A stretch of 64,000 nucleotides of DNA from Streptomyces sp. NBC_00223. GTDB lineage: Bacteria > Actinomycetota > Actinomycetes > Streptomycetales > Streptomycetaceae. Shown one piece after another: positions 1-8,898 of the stretch. Under the pieces are notes generated by a model. That model was not told the origin of the DNA. It saw only the letters and a list, made by a program, of their open reading frames with translations, and did not search any database. Position 1 is the first letter of the stretch. Every line of letters begins with the position of its first letter. Both the position numbers and the translations under genes were made by a program. The stretch is from assembly GCF_036199905.1 (NCBI RefSeq), contig NZ_CP108109.1:4959501-5023500 (forward strand), read 5' to 3'.

Positions 1-170
1 TGAGCAGCAATCCGGACGCGTACGTCTACCTCGCCGAGTCCATCCGCGCCTGGCCCGACCAGCGCGGTCTCGCCTCGCGGCTCCAGGGCGCGGGCTGGAC
101 CGCAGTCGCCTGGCGCAATCTGACCGGCGGCATCGTCGCCCTCCACCGCGGCACCAAGTCCGCGGACTGA
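1..170 (+). CDS. menG: Demethylmenaquinone methyltransferase, C-terminal end (partial)
   Basis: The window opens inside this gene. Reading from base 3 gives 55 residues, with the sequence [10 protein letters not shown], then LQGAGW, then [10 protein letters not shown], and a stop at 168-170. This is the C-terminal strand-helix block of the UbiE/MenG family, which transfers a methyl group from S-adenosylmethionine to demethylmenaquinone in the last step of menaquinone synthesis. The SAM-binding part lies outside the window. The isoprenoid-reductase gene at 2122 and the nuo operon fit a menaquinone neighbourhood. UbiE against MenG is decided by the organism type (actinomycetes use menaquinone), not by these residues. 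Confidence 0.85.
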   Translation, partial: SSNPDAYVYLAESIRAWPDQRGLASRLQGAGWTAVAWRNLTGGIVALHRGTKSAD

Positions 171-282
171 CCGCGCGGGTAAGGGATTTCGGGGGCGGGC
201 GAGGGAGCCGGGCCCGTAGGGTGCGGTGTCTGAGGGAAGGACGGCAGGTCCAGCCGTCTCCCGACCGCCCCCGGAGTCGTCC

Positions 283-1977
283 ATGCCCTACTGCCCCGCC
301 TGCGGCAATTCCGTGTCCGACGCGCCGGACACGCGCTTCTGCTCGCGGTGCGGCAGGGATCTGACCGCGCCCGCCCTCCCGGGGCAGACCCCGTCGCCAC
401 CCACCGTGCCTCCGGCCGGACACGTACCGCCGCCCACCACGCCACCGGCAGGGCCGCCGACAGCCCCACCCGCCGCGTACACCCCGCCGCCGTACGCCCC
501 CGCGCCGCCCCCGCCGTACACGCCCGCCCCGCCGCCCGTGCCCACGGGTCCCTCGCCCGCCGGGCTGTTCGCGCGGCGGGTGGTCAGCGGTGACTGGGGA
601 AGGCCGGCGGCCGTCGCCGCCGCGCCCGCGCTGAGCGTCCTCGCGCTGGCAGTGGTGGTCGGCGCCCGCCTGGGCTCCGTGCTGCCCGGGTACGTGGTCG
701 GCTGGGGCGGCCGCACCCGGCTGGCCCTCGCGCTGTTCGTGCAGGGCCTCGGCGGCACGCTGAACGTCACCTCCTCCCTCCCCGGCGACTCCGGCGACTC
801 CGGTGACTTCGGCGGCTACGACGGCAACGACGACTCGTACTTCGGCTACGACGACTCCGACTCGGGCCTCTACGACGACGGTTCGGGCCTCTCCGGTTCA
901 TCCGGTTCGTCCGACTCCTACGGGATCGCCGGCTCCACGCTGTCCGTACTGCCGCTGACGATCACCCTGTTGTGGGTCGTGGCCCTGGTCGTCGCCCTGC
1001 GGGCCATGCGCAAGCGGCAGGCGGGCCCCGAGGCGGCGGTGCGGGTCGCGCTGCTGAGCGCGGCGGCCGCCTTCGTACTCGCGCTGGTCGGGCAGCCGAC
1101 CATCGCCCGCGTCCATGTGCACTCCGGGCCCTTCCTGGTGGCACTGTGGACCTTCCTGATCAGCCTGGCGACGGCCCTGCTGGTGCTCTGCGGCCCGGCC
1201 CCGCACACCTGGCTCGCCACCCGCCCGGGTCTGGCGGCCTTCTACCGCGCGCTGCGCACGGCCTCGCTCGCCCTGCTGATCACCGTCCTCCTCGCGGGCG
1301 CGATCGTCTTCCTGGTGGTCGCCGACCACTACGACTCGGCCGGCGGCTGGGGTCTGGCCGGTACCGCGCTCCTGCTGCCCAACGCCGGGCTGTCAGGGCT
1401 GGGGCTGGCGTGGGGAGCGCCGTTCAAGCTGAACGAGATCACCATCGGGGGCCCTCCCATACGATTCTCCTTCGGTCTGTCCGAACTCGACCACGTGTGG
1501 AACGGCTGGTCGACGGCCGCGGTGGTCGCCGGGGGCGTTCTGTGCGCGCTGCTGATCGGGGTGCTGGCGGTACGGCGCTCCCGCGTCCGGAGCGAACAGT
1601 TCGCGGTGGCAGGGGTGTTCACCGCGCTGTTCACGGTGCTGGTCGCGCTGGGCGGCCTGTCGAGCAACGGCTCCGGCGGCCTGGGAATGATGGGCGGCGG
1701 CCATGTCACGCTGGGGACGAGCCTGCCCGCGGCGCTGGGCTTCTGCCTGCTGTGGGCGTTCGGCGGTGTGCTCGTCGGACCGTACGTGGCCCGGGTGCTG
1801 GGTGTTCGACCCGCCCCGGTCGGCGGCCCCCAGCCGTTCATGCCTCCGCGGCAGGCCGCGCCCGGCCCCCAGCCGTACGTACCTCCGCGGCAGGCCGCGC
1901 CCCCCGGCCCCACCGTTCACGACCTCGGCGTCGTGGAGCCGGACCGGCTCAAAAAGAAGGGCCCGCGCCACCAGTGA
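283..1977 (+). CDS. Zinc-ribbon, proline-rich multi-pass membrane protein
   Basis: 564 residues. I chose the ATG at 283 because the protein then begins directly with a zinc ribbon (C4-x2-C7 and C20-x2-C23) and a GGAG sits six bases upstream; an in-frame GTG at 226 would add 19 unlikely residues. After the ribbon comes a Pro/Tyr/Ala-rich stretch (about residues 30-105), a short Gly/Asp/Ser acidic segment (about 180-225), and at least seven hydrophobic segments between about 125 and 515. The tail has two copies of a short P(F/Y)(M/V)PPRQAAPGP-like unit. This is a common streptomycete architecture of unknown function; the ribbon may sense or scaffold at the membrane (inference). Confidence 0.75.
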   Translation: MPYCPACGNSVSDAPDTRFCSRCGRDLTAPALPGQTPSPPTVPPAGHVPPPTTPPAGPPTAPPAAYTPPPYAPAPPPPYTPAPPPVPTGPSPAGLFARRVVSGDWGRPAAVAAAPALSVLALAVVVGARLGSVLPGYVVGWGGRTRLALALFVQGLGGTLNVTSSLPGDSGDSGDFGGYDGNDDSYFGYDDSDSGLYDDGSGLSGSSGSSDSYGIAGSTLSVLPLTITLLWVVALVVALRAMRKRQAGPEAAVRVALLSAAAAFVLALVGQPTIARVHVHSGPFLVALWTFLISLATALLVLCGPAPHTWLATRPGLAAFYRALRTASLALLITVLLAGAIVFLVVADHYDSAGGWGLAGTALLLPNAGLSGLGLAWGAPFKLNEITIGGPPIRFSFGLSELDHVWNGWSTAAVVAGGVLCALLIGVLAVRRSRVRSEQFAVAGVFTALFTVLVALGGLSSNGSGGLGMMGGGHVTLGTSLPAALGFCLLWAFGGVLVGPYVARVLGVRPAPVGGPQPFMPPRQAAPGPQPYVPPRQAAPPGPTVHDLGVVEPDRLKKKGPRHQ

Positions 1978-2121
1978 CCCGCCGTCGGGTCCGGTACGAC
2001 CGCCGTTCCGTGAGAGCCGCCGCCGCGCCCGGGGCGGCGTCCTCATAGACTCGTACCCGAGCCGAATCGCGGCCCGCATCTGGCACCCCGCAGCCCCTCG
2101 CCGAAACGGGAGAGTCCCACC

Positions 2122-3408
2122 GTGACCGACACCGTCCTGTCCGAGCACAGCGCCGACGTGATCGTCGTGGGCGCCGGGCCCGCCGGTTCGACGACCGCGT
2201 ACTACCTCGCCAAGTCGGGCCTCGATGTCCTGCTGCTGGAGAAGACCGCGTTCCCGCGCGAGAAGGTGTGCGGCGACGGCCTCACCCCGCGCGCGACCAA
2301 GCAGCTGGTCTCGATGGGCATCGACATCTCCGAAGAAGCGGGCTGGCTGCGCAACAAGGGCCTGCGGATCATCAGCGGCGGCCTGCGGCTGGAGATGGAC
2401 TGGCCCGAGCTGGCCTCCTACCCGGACTACGGACTCGTCCGCAAGCGCGAGGACTTCGACGAACTGCTCGCCCAGCAGGCGGTGAAGGCCGGCGCCCGGC
2501 TGTACGAGCGCTGCAACGTCGGCGCTCCGGTCGTCGAACCCCGTACCGGCCGGATCACCGGGGTCGAGACGAAGCTCGGCGAGGAGAAGCGGCCGGTCAC
2601 CTTCTCCGCGCCCCTGGTGGTCGCCGCGGACGGCAACTCCAGCCGGCTGTCGCTGGCGATGGGTCTGCACCGCCGCGAGGACCGGCCGATGGGCGTCGCG
2701 GTCCGTACGTACTTCACCTCGCCCCGGCACGAGGACGACTATCTGGAGTCCTGGCTCGAACTGTGGGACCGGCGGGGCAGCGAGCCGCGCCAACTGCCGG
2801 GCTACGGCTGGATCTTCGGCCTCGGTGACGGTACGTCCAATGTCGGCCTCGGCATCCTCAACTCGTCCTCGGCCTTCCGCGAGCTGGACTGGCGCGAGGT
2901 GCTCAAGGCGTGGGTCGGGTCCATGCCCGAGGAGTGGGGCTACACCCCGGAGAACATGACCCAGCCGATCCGCGGCGCCGCCCTGCCGATGGCCTTCAAC
3001 CGCCAGCCGCACTACACCCGCGGGCTGCTGCTGGTCGGCGACGCGGGCGGGCTGGTCAACCCGTTCAACGGCGAGGGCATCGCCTACGCGATGGAATCCG
3101 GGCAGATCGCCGCCGATGTGATCACCCAGGCGCACGCCCGGGCGACCTCCTCCCAGCGCGAACTGGCCCTGGCCAACTACCCGCGCGTCCTCAAGGACAC
3201 CTACGGCGGCTACTACACGCTCGGCCGCGCCTTCGTGAAGCTGATCGGCAACCCGAAGGTCCTCCAGCTGTGCACACAGCGCGGCCTCACCCACCCCATG
3301 CTGATGCGGTTCATGCTGAAGCTGCTGGCCAACCTGACCGACCCCATGGGCGGCGACGCGATGGACCGGGTGATCAACGGCCTCACCAAGATCACCCCGC
3401 GCGCGTAG
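2122..3408 (+). CDS. Geranylgeranyl reductase family FAD-dependent oxidoreductase (MenJ-like)
   Basis: 428 residues. The N-terminus has the FAD Rossmann motif VGAGPAG (about residues 15-21), then the family motif EKVCGDGLTP (about 47-56) and a second FAD motif LLVGDAGGLVNPFNGEG (about 305-321). The family reduces isoprenoid double bonds. In mycobacteria the related MenJ partly saturates the menaquinone side chain. The location just after menG, with a long-chain polyprenyl synthase at 41.7 kb, supports a role on menaquinone rather than on chlorophyll or archaeal lipids. The start is the GTG at 2122, preceded by GGGAGAG. The exact substrate is inferred from context. Confidence 0.85.
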   Translation: MTDTVLSEHSADVIVVGAGPAGSTTAYYLAKSGLDVLLLEKTAFPREKVCGDGLTPRATKQLVSMGIDISEEAGWLRNKGLRIISGGLRLEMDWPELASYPDYGLVRKREDFDELLAQQAVKAGARLYERCNVGAPVVEPRTGRITGVETKLGEEKRPVTFSAPLVVAADGNSSRLSLAMGLHRREDRPMGVAVRTYFTSPRHEDDYLESWLELWDRRGSEPRQLPGYGWIFGLGDGTSNVGLGILNSSSAFRELDWREVLKAWVGSMPEEWGYTPENMTQPIRGAALPMAFNRQPHYTRGLLLVGDAGGLVNPFNGEGIAYAMESGQIAADVITQAHARATSSQRELALANYPRVLKDTYGGYYTLGRAFVKLIGNPKVLQLCTQRGLTHPMLMRFMLKLLANLTDPMGGDAMDRVINGLTKITPRA

Positions 3409-3559
3409 GGACCCGCTCGCTGCCGCGCGAACTCGCGGTCGTCCCCCCGGCCACCCCGGACGCCCTCACCGCACGTCGGCCGTCCCGCAGTCCCGCACCC
3501 GGGCGGAACCCCTGCCGTAGGCGCCGGGAGTTCCGGGGCCGGTCCGGGCGCGCGTGGAG

Positions 3560-3606
3560 CGGCGGACGGCCGTCGCGGCTCCCGGGGCCGCGGCGGCCGT
3601 CCGCCG
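3560..3606. terminator. Bidirectional hairpin terminator between convergent genes
   Basis: A perfect 13-bp inverted repeat (3560-3572 with 3594-3606) has a further GC-rich inner pairing. It lies between the stop of the reductase at 3408 and the stop of the NlpC/P60 gene at 3644, which converge. There is no T-tract, as is usual in streptomycetes. Confidence 0.6.
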
Positions 3607-3643
3607 GTGTGCGGAAATCCTCCCGCTGCCGTGCGACGCGGTC

Positions 3644-4588
3644 TCAGAGGACCCTGACTGCCCAGTCGGGCATGTAGTCGGCCAACTGGTGGATGGCGAC
3701 AGGCGTGGACGGGTTCGCCGCGTCCAGGTACTGGCCGTTACCGATGTAGACGCCCACGTGGTAGGCGCTGCCCTCGCCACCCCAGAAGATGAGGTCGCCG
3801 GCCTGGAGGGCGCTGATGGACACAGGGGTGCCGACCGTCGACTGCTCCTGCGAGGTGCGCGGGAGGTCGACGCCGACGCTCGCGAACGCGGTCTGGGTGA
3901 GACCGGAGCAGTCGTACGAGTCGGGTCCGGACGCGCCGTAGACATACGGCTTGCCCAGCTGGGCCTTGAGGAACGCGATGAGGCTCGCGGCCTTGTCGGT
4001 CGAGGCGGGCGCCGCCGTGGCGGTGTCCGTCGGTGCGGGGGCGGTGGTGGCCGCGGGGGTCACCGTGGCGGTCGGGCTCGGGGACGAGGACGCGACCGGC
4101 GTCACCGTCAGCCGGGCCCGCTGGGCGGAGCGCGAGGCGGCGGCTCGGGCGGCCGCGGCGCGCTCCTTGGCGGCCTTCTCGGCCTTGGCGGCGGCCGCGG
4201 CCTTCAGGTCGCGGGCCTTCTGCTCGGCCGCGGCCTTCCTGGCGTCGGTGGCGGCACGCTCCTTGGCGGCCACCAGGGACGCCCGTATCGAGTCGTGCTC
4301 CACGGCCTCGGCGGCCCGCTGGGCGGAGACCGCGGTGGACAGCGGGGCGATCCCGGCCTTGGCGTGGGTATGGGCGGAGGCGACGGACGAGCCGTGTGCC
4401 TTGGGGGAGCGGTGGCCGTTGTCGGCCAGTGCCGGAGCGGCCGCGCCGCACAGAGCGAGCGCGCTGACGACGCCGCCGACGAGTCCGGCCCGGCGTACCC
4501 AGTTCGGGTTGCCGGGCGCCGCGTGCCGTCGGCGGCCGGTATGGCTATGCGTGTCGGACATGGGAGTCCGTGGTGTGTTCGGGGACAT
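3644..4588 (-). CDS. Secreted NlpC/P60 peptidoglycan hydrolase
   Basis: 314 residues from the ATG at 4588; a second ATG at 4561 is also possible, and neither has a strong ribosome site. A twin-Arg-flanked hydrophobic segment (about residues 30-55) ending ALA looks like a signal peptide. An alanine-rich coiled coil with many Ala/Lys/Arg follows (about 85-150), then a Thr/Pro-rich linker, then the NlpC/P60 domain at the C-terminus with catalytic Cys in YDCSGL, His in YHVGVYIG, and a third polar residue near DAANPS. The family cleaves stem-peptide bonds in the wall. It is transcribed away from nuoA, so the two share the 569-base region between them. Confidence 0.9.
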   Translation of the reverse strand: MSPNTPRTPMSDTHSHTGRRRHAAPGNPNWVRRAGLVGGVVSALALCGAAAPALADNGHRSPKAHGSSVASAHTHAKAGIAPLSTAVSAQRAAEAVEHDSIRASLVAAKERAATDARKAAAEQKARDLKAAAAAKAEKAAKERAAAARAAASRSAQRARLTVTPVASSSPSPTATVTPAATTAPAPTDTATAAPASTDKAASLIAFLKAQLGKPYVYGASGPDSYDCSGLTQTAFASVGVDLPRTSQEQSTVGTPVSISALQAGDLIFWGGEGSAYHVGVYIGNGQYLDAANPSTPVAIHQLADYMPDWAVRVL

Positions 4589-5157
4589 GCGTCTCTGGAT
4601 AACAGGAACGAATGGTTCCGTTCAATAAAGGTGGGATGCGCCACAGTTGACGTGTTCACGGCCCAAATGACCGTTTCCTGATCATGGTTGGCGGGCGCTT
4701 TGGGAGGGTTTACCCCGACCGGTTACCTATGCGCTCGTGCACAGTTTCACGCGGGCCAATTCCGGGCCCCACGGCCCCGTTCGGCGGAGCCGGGCCGAGC
4801 TATCACGCGATTTCGTCCAGGGCCAATTTGCCTCGTCGGAAGGCCGCTTGATAATGCGCCCACCGCTCTGACCAGCGGTGACGCCCTTGCGTGTGGCATG
4901 AAGTGATCGTTTGTGACGCAACGGCACCATGATCACCGCTCATCCGACTTCATGATCATTGGCCTGGTGGTGGAGATCACAAAGACGGGGAGGTACCCCG
5001 TGTCGCAGATCACAGACCGGGAGGCATAGGATGCAGACGACTTGGGCTTGTGAACTGCCTCACATAGACGCGATCTTCGCGTTTTCGTGACGCGGGACAC
5101 CGACCGAGTCGCGGTCCGTATATGTCAGTCACTGTCGACTGGAAGGAGCGGGGGACG
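4589..5157. promoter_or_regulatory. Divergent regulatory region between the NlpC/P60 gene and nuoA
   Basis: 569 bases without a gene. It is less GC-rich than its surroundings. The nuoA-proximal half holds five GATC-centred motifs: GATCG at 4905, GATCA at 4931 and 4954, and GATCACA at 4975 and 5008. A Rex-type operator lies at 5048-5065 and a short CGCG-rich inverted repeat just after it. The AAGGAG at 5143-5148 is the nuoA ribosome site. I looked for a cyclic-di-AMP (ydaO-type) riboswitch, which precedes some streptomycete wall-hydrolase genes, and could not recognise one by eye. Confidence 0.5.
5048..5065. promoter_or_regulatory. Rex-type redox operator upstream of nuoA
   Basis: The sequence TTGTGAACTGCCTCACAT is close to the Rex operator consensus (TGTGAAC, three bases, TTCACA), with both TGTGA half-sites intact. 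Rex is an NADH/NAD+ sensing repressor that in Streptomyces controls nuo, cyd and its own operon. The site lies about 90 bases before the nuoA start, so a high NAD+ pool should repress complex I synthesis. The match is seen directly; regulation here is inferred from the family. Confidence 0.7.
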
Positions 5158-5517
5158 GTGAACGCCTACGCGCCCATCCTCGTGCTGGGAGGCCTCGCGG
5201 CCGGCTTCGCGATCTTCTCCGTTTTCATGGCCTCGATCATCGGGCCGAAACGGTACAACCGGGCCAAGTTGGAAGCGTACGAGTGCGGCATCGAGCCCAC
5301 TCCGCAACCGGCAGGCGGCGGGCGCTTCCCGATCAAGTACTACCTCACGGCGATGCTCTTCATCGTCTTCGACATCGAGATCGTCTTCCTCTATCCCTGG
5401 GCCGTCACCTTCGACCGCCTGGGGATGTTCGGGCTCGTCGAGATGCTCCTCTTCGTGCTCACCGTCTTCGTCGCCTACGCGTACGTGTGGCGGCGCGGCG
5501 GCCTGGAATGGGACTAG
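5158..5517 (+). CDS. nuoA: NADH-quinone oxidoreductase subunit A
   Basis: 119 residues. The GTG at 5158 is preferred over an ATG at 5122 because AAGGAG sits nine bases before it and the protein then starts at the usual point. There are three membrane helices (about residues 7-27, 62-82 and 91-111). The loop after helix 1 has the family motif YECG (41-44), and FDIE (71-74) opens helix 2. NuoA is a small membrane subunit near the quinone channel of complex I. It is the first gene of a 14-gene operon and lies behind a Rex site. Confidence 0.95.
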   Translation: MNAYAPILVLGGLAAGFAIFSVFMASIIGPKRYNRAKLEAYECGIEPTPQPAGGGRFPIKYYLTAMLFIVFDIEIVFLYPWAVTFDRLGMFGLVEMLLFVLTVFVAYAYVWRRGGLEWD

Positions 5518-5544
5518 GGGACCGAGGGGACCAGGAGACAACCC

Positions 5545-6099
5545 ATGGGTATCGAAGAGAAACTGCCGAGCGGATTTCTGCTCACATCGGTGGAGACCGC
5601 GGCGGGATGGGTACGTAAGGCGTCGGTGTTCCCGGCCACCTTCGGCCTCGCCTGCTGCGCCATCGAGATGATGACCACGGGAGCCGGGCGGTACGACATG
5701 GCCCGGTTCGGCATGGAGGTCTTCCGCGGTTCGCCGCGGCAGGCGGACCTGATGATCGTCGCGGGCCGGGTGAGCCAGAAGATGGCCCCGGTGCTGCGGC
5801 AGGTCTACGACCAGATGCCGAACCCCAAGTGGGTCATCTCGATGGGCGTCTGCGCCTCCAGCGGCGGGATGTTCAACAACTACGCGATCGTGCAGGGCGT
5901 CGACCATGTCGTGCCCGTCGACATCTACCTGCCCGGCTGCCCGCCGCGGCCCGAGATGCTGCTCGACGCGATCCTGAAGCTGCACGAGAAGATCCAGCAC
6001 GGCAAGCTCGGCGTGAACCGCGAAGAGGCCGCCCGCGAGGCGGAGGAAGCGGCTCGTCAGGCGCTCCCGACGATCGAGATGAAGGGGCTCCTGCGGTGA
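5545..6099 (+). CDS. nuoB: NADH-quinone oxidoreductase subunit B
   Basis: 184 residues. It carries the terminal iron-sulphur cluster N2, which hands electrons to menaquinone. The four expected cysteines are present: C37 and C38 in ACCAIEMM, C103 in GVCASSGG, and C132 in GCPPRPE. It sits at the junction of the peripheral and membrane arms together with NuoD. A GGGGACCAGGAGA ribosome site precedes the ATG, and the gene's last bases overlap the nuoC start. A second NuoB is encoded at 57904. Confidence 0.96.
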   Translation: MGIEEKLPSGFLLTSVETAAGWVRKASVFPATFGLACCAIEMMTTGAGRYDMARFGMEVFRGSPRQADLMIVAGRVSQKMAPVLRQVYDQMPNPKWVISMGVCASSGGMFNNYAIVQGVDHVVPVDIYLPGCPPRPEMLLDAILKLHEKIQHGKLGVNREEAAREAEEAARQALPTIEMKGLLR

Positions 6100-6818
6100 C
6101 TGATCCTTCTGCCACCCCTGACTCCGCCGAGAACCTGCCGACCCAGCGCGGCGGTTCCGGTGAGGTCATCGGCGTCCGCAAGGGCATGTTCGGCGCCGGC
6201 GACGGCGGCGACACCTCCGGCTACGGCGGCCTGGTCAGCACCGTCCGGCTGCCCGGCGCCTCCAGCAGGCCGTACGGCGGCTACTTCGACGAGGTCGCCG
6301 ACGAACTCGAAGGCGCGCTGGAGGAGCAGGGACTCCCCCCGGCCGACGCGATCGAGAAGACCGTCGTGGACCGCGGCGAGCTGACCTTCCACATCGCGCG
6401 CGAGCACCTGGTCCGGGTCGCCCGCACCCTGCGCGACGACCCGGCGCTCCGCTTCGAGCTGTGTACCGGCGTCAGCGGGGTGCACTACCCCGGGGACACC
6501 GGCCGCGAGCTGCACGCCGTCTACCACCTGCGGTCGATCACCCACGGCCGGCTGATCCGGATCGAGGTCGGCGCGCCCGACGCCGACCCGCACATCCCCT
6601 CGCTGGTCGCCGTCTACCCGACGAACGACTGGCACGAGCGCGAGACCTACGACTTCTTCGGCATCGTCTTCGACGGGCACCAGGCGCTCACGCGGATCAT
6701 GATGCCGGACGACTGGCCCGGTCATCCGCAGCGCAAGGACTACCCGCTCGGTGGCATCCCCGTCGAGTACAAGGGCGCCCAGATCCCGGCTCCCGACCAG
6801 CGGAGGTCGTACAGCTGA
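6096..6818 (+). CDS. nuoC: NADH-quinone oxidoreductase subunit C
   Basis: 240 residues from the GTG at 6096, which overlaps the nuoB stop as GTGA. The 30-kDa-subunit signature is present: [17 protein letters not shown], then [17 protein letters not shown] near the C-terminus. NuoC has no cofactor; it packs against NuoB and NuoD in the peripheral arm. The roughly 75-residue N-terminal extension, rich in Gly, is typical of actinomycete NuoC. Compare NuoC2 at 58521, which has a very long C-terminal tail instead. Confidence 0.94.
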   Translation: MTDPSATPDSAENLPTQRGGSGEVIGVRKGMFGAGDGGDTSGYGGLVSTVRLPGASSRPYGGYFDEVADELEGALEEQGLPPADAIEKTVVDRGELTFHIAREHLVRVARTLRDDPALRFELCTGVSGVHYPGDTGRELHAVYHLRSITHGRLIRIEVGAPDADPHIPSLVAVYPTNDWHERETYDFFGIVFDGHQALTRIMMPDDWPGHPQRKDYPLGGIPVEYKGAQIPAPDQRRSYS

Positions 6819-8152
6819 TGTCCACACCACACGCACCCGCGCAGGCCGAGGAGCGGGAGACCACCGAGGGCCGGGTCTTCACCGTCACCGGCGGCGACTG
6901 GGACGAACTCGCCGAGTCCGTGGCCAAGGCCGACGACGAGCGGATCATCGTCAACATGGGCCCGCAGCACCCGTCCACCCACGGTGTGCTGCGGCTGATC
7001 CTGGAGATCGACGGCGAGACGGTCACCGAGGCCCGCTCCGGCATCGGCTATCTGCACACCGGCATCGAGAAGAACATGGAGTTCCGGACGTGGACCCAGG
7101 GGTCCACCTTCGTGACGCGCATGGACTATCTGACGCCGCTGTTCAACGAGACGGCGTACTGCCTGGCCGTGGAGAAGCTGCTCGACATCACCGACCGTGT
7201 CCCGGAGCGGGCCACCGTGATCCGGGTGATGATGATGGAGCTCAACCGGATCGCCTCGCACCTGGTCGCGATCGCGACCGGCGGCATGGAGCTGGGCGCC
7301 ACCACGATCATGATCTACGGCTTCCGTGACCGCGAGATGATCCTCGACATCTACGAGCTGATCACCGGCCTGCGGATGAACCACGCCTATGTCCGGCCCG
7401 GCGGCCTGGCCCAGGACCTGCCGCCCGGCGCCGTCGATCTGGTCCGCGAGTTCGTCAAGACGTTCCGCAAGAACCTGCCGGAGTACGACAAGCTCGCCAC
7501 CGGCAACCCGATCTTCAAGGCCCGGATGCAGGACGTCGGTTACCTGGACCTGGCCGGCTGCATGGCGCTCGGCGCCACCGGTCCGATCCTGCGCGCCGCG
7601 GGCCTCCCGCACGACCTGCGCAAGGCCGACCCGTACTGCGGTTACGAGAACTACGAGTTCGACGTGCCGACCACCGACACCGCCGACTCCTACGGCCGCT
7701 TCCTGGTCCGCCTGGAGGAGATGCGGCAGAGCCTGCGGATCGTCGACCAGTGCCTGGACCGGCTCGCGCCGGGCCCGGTGATGGTCGAGGACAAGAAGAT
7801 CGCCTGGCCCGCGCAGCTCGCGCTCGGCCCGGACGGCATGGGCAACTCGCTCGACCACATCAAGAACATCATGGGCACCTCGATGGAGGCCCTGATCCAC
7901 CACTTCAAGCTGGTCACCGAGGGCTTCCGGGTCCCGGCCGGCCAGGCGTACACGGCCATCGAGTCCGCCAAGGGCGAGCTGGGCGTGCACGTGGTCAGCG
8001 ACGGCGGCACCCGGCCCTACCGGGTCCACTTCCGCGACCCCTCCTTCACCAACCTGCAGACCATGGCGGCGATGTGCGAAGGCGGCCAGGTCGCCGACGT
8101 CATCGTCGCGGTGGCGTCCATCGACCCCGTGATGGGAGGTGTCGACCGATGA
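6818..8152 (+). CDS. nuoD: NADH-quinone oxidoreductase subunit D
   Basis: 444 residues, starting at the ATG that overlaps the nuoC stop (TGATG). It is the 49-kDa subunit, related to the large subunit of NiFe hydrogenases, and forms the quinone-binding pocket with Nuo[15 protein letters not shown] lies near the start, followed by the conserved [12 protein letters not shown] and the C-terminal run [17 protein letters not shown]. It is the only nuoD in the window: the second nuo set has none, so this protein is the only candidate here to serve both. Confidence 0.96.
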   Translation: MSTPHAPAQAEERETTEGRVFTVTGGDWDELAESVAKADDERIIVNMGPQHPSTHGVLRLILEIDGETVTEARSGIGYLHTGIEKNMEFRTWTQGSTFVTRMDYLTPLFNETAYCLAVEKLLDITDRVPERATVIRVMMMELNRIASHLVAIATGGMELGATTIMIYGFRDREMILDIYELITGLRMNHAYVRPGGLAQDLPPGAVDLVREFVKTFRKNLPEYDKLATGNPIFKARMQDVGYLDLAGCMALGATGPILRAAGLPHDLRKADPYCGYENYEFDVPTTDTADSYGRFLVRLEEMRQSLRIVDQCLDRLAPGPVMVEDKKIAWPAQLALGPDGMGNSLDHIKNIMGTSMEALIHHFKLVTEGFRVPAGQAYTAIESAKGELGVHVVSDGGTRPYRVHFRDPSFTNLQTMAAMCEGGQVADVIVAVASIDPVMGGVDR

Positions 8153-8898
8153 ACGAGGTCTCCCTCGGTATCCCCGCGCTGCCCGCGCCCGACTACCCGG
8201 CCGACGTCCGGGCCCGGCTGGACCGCGATGCCAAGGAGGTGATCGCCCGCTACCCCGGCGCCCGCAGCGCCCTGCTGCCGCTGCTGCATCTCGTGCAGTC
8301 CGAGGAGGGGTACGTCACCCGCACCGGCATCCGCTTCTGCGCCGAGCAACTGGACCTCACCACCGCCGAGGTCACCGCGGTCGCCACCTTCTACACCATG
8401 TACCGGCGCAAGCCGTCCGGTGACTACCAGGTCGGCGTGTGCACCAACACGCTCTGCGCGGTCATGGGCGGCGACGCGATCTTCGAGGACCTCAAGGAGC
8501 ACCTCGGCGTCGGCAACGACGAGACCACCGAGGACGGCAAGGTCACCCTCGAACACATCGAGTGCAACGCGGCCTGCGACTTCGCCCCCGTGGTGATGGT
8601 CAACTGGGAGTTCTTCGACAACCAGACCCCGCAGTCCGCCCGCCAGTTGGTGGACGACCTGATCGCCGGCCGCGAGGTCCGCCCGACCCGCGGCGCGCCC
8701 CTGTGCACGTACAAGGAGACCGCCCGCATCCTGGCCGGCTTCCCCGACGAGCGCGAGGGCGCCGTCGAGGCGAGCGGCGGCGCGGGACCCGCGTCGCTGG
8801 CGGGCCTGCGGCTGCACCGCGGCGAGGTCCCGGCCCGGGTCGTACCGCAGCGCGCCGAGTCCCCCCGGGACGACGCCAATGAGGAGGAGGGCGAGTGA
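8149..8898 (+). CDS. nuoE: NADH-quinone oxidoreductase subunit E
   Basis: 249 residues. It has a thioredoxin-like fold with one 2Fe-2S cluster (N1a); ligands C98 and C103 are in VCTNTLC, and C139 and C143 in ECNAAC. It forms the NADH-oxidising module with NuoF and NuoG. The tail beyond about residue 205 is longer than in enterobacterial NuoE, Gly/Ala/Arg-rich and probably disordered, which is usual in actinomycetes. It overlaps nuoD by four bases. Confidence 0.95.
   Translation: MNEVSLGIPALPAPDYPADVRARLDRDAKEVIARYPGARSALLPLLHLVQSEEGYVTRTGIRFCAEQLDLTTAEVTAVATFYTMYRRKPSGDYQVGVCTNTLCAVMGGDAIFEDLKEHLGVGNDETTEDGKVTLEHIECNAACDFAPVVMVNWEFFDNQTPQSARQLVDDLIAGREVRPTRGAPLCTYKETARILAGFPDEREGAVEASGGAGPASLAGLRLHRGEVPARVVPQRAESPRDDANEEEGE

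Noticed and set aside
1393-3294. Long open frames opposite real genes (also 15904-19452, 19221-23126, 36301-39438 and others)
   Set aside because: They are antisense shadows caused by the high GC third-position bias; the translations are low-complexity and the opposite strands carry recognised genes.
4589-5157. Possible cyclic-di-AMP riboswitch before the NlpC/P60 gene
   Set aside because: The conserved cores of the ydaO class could not be found by eye on the minus strand.
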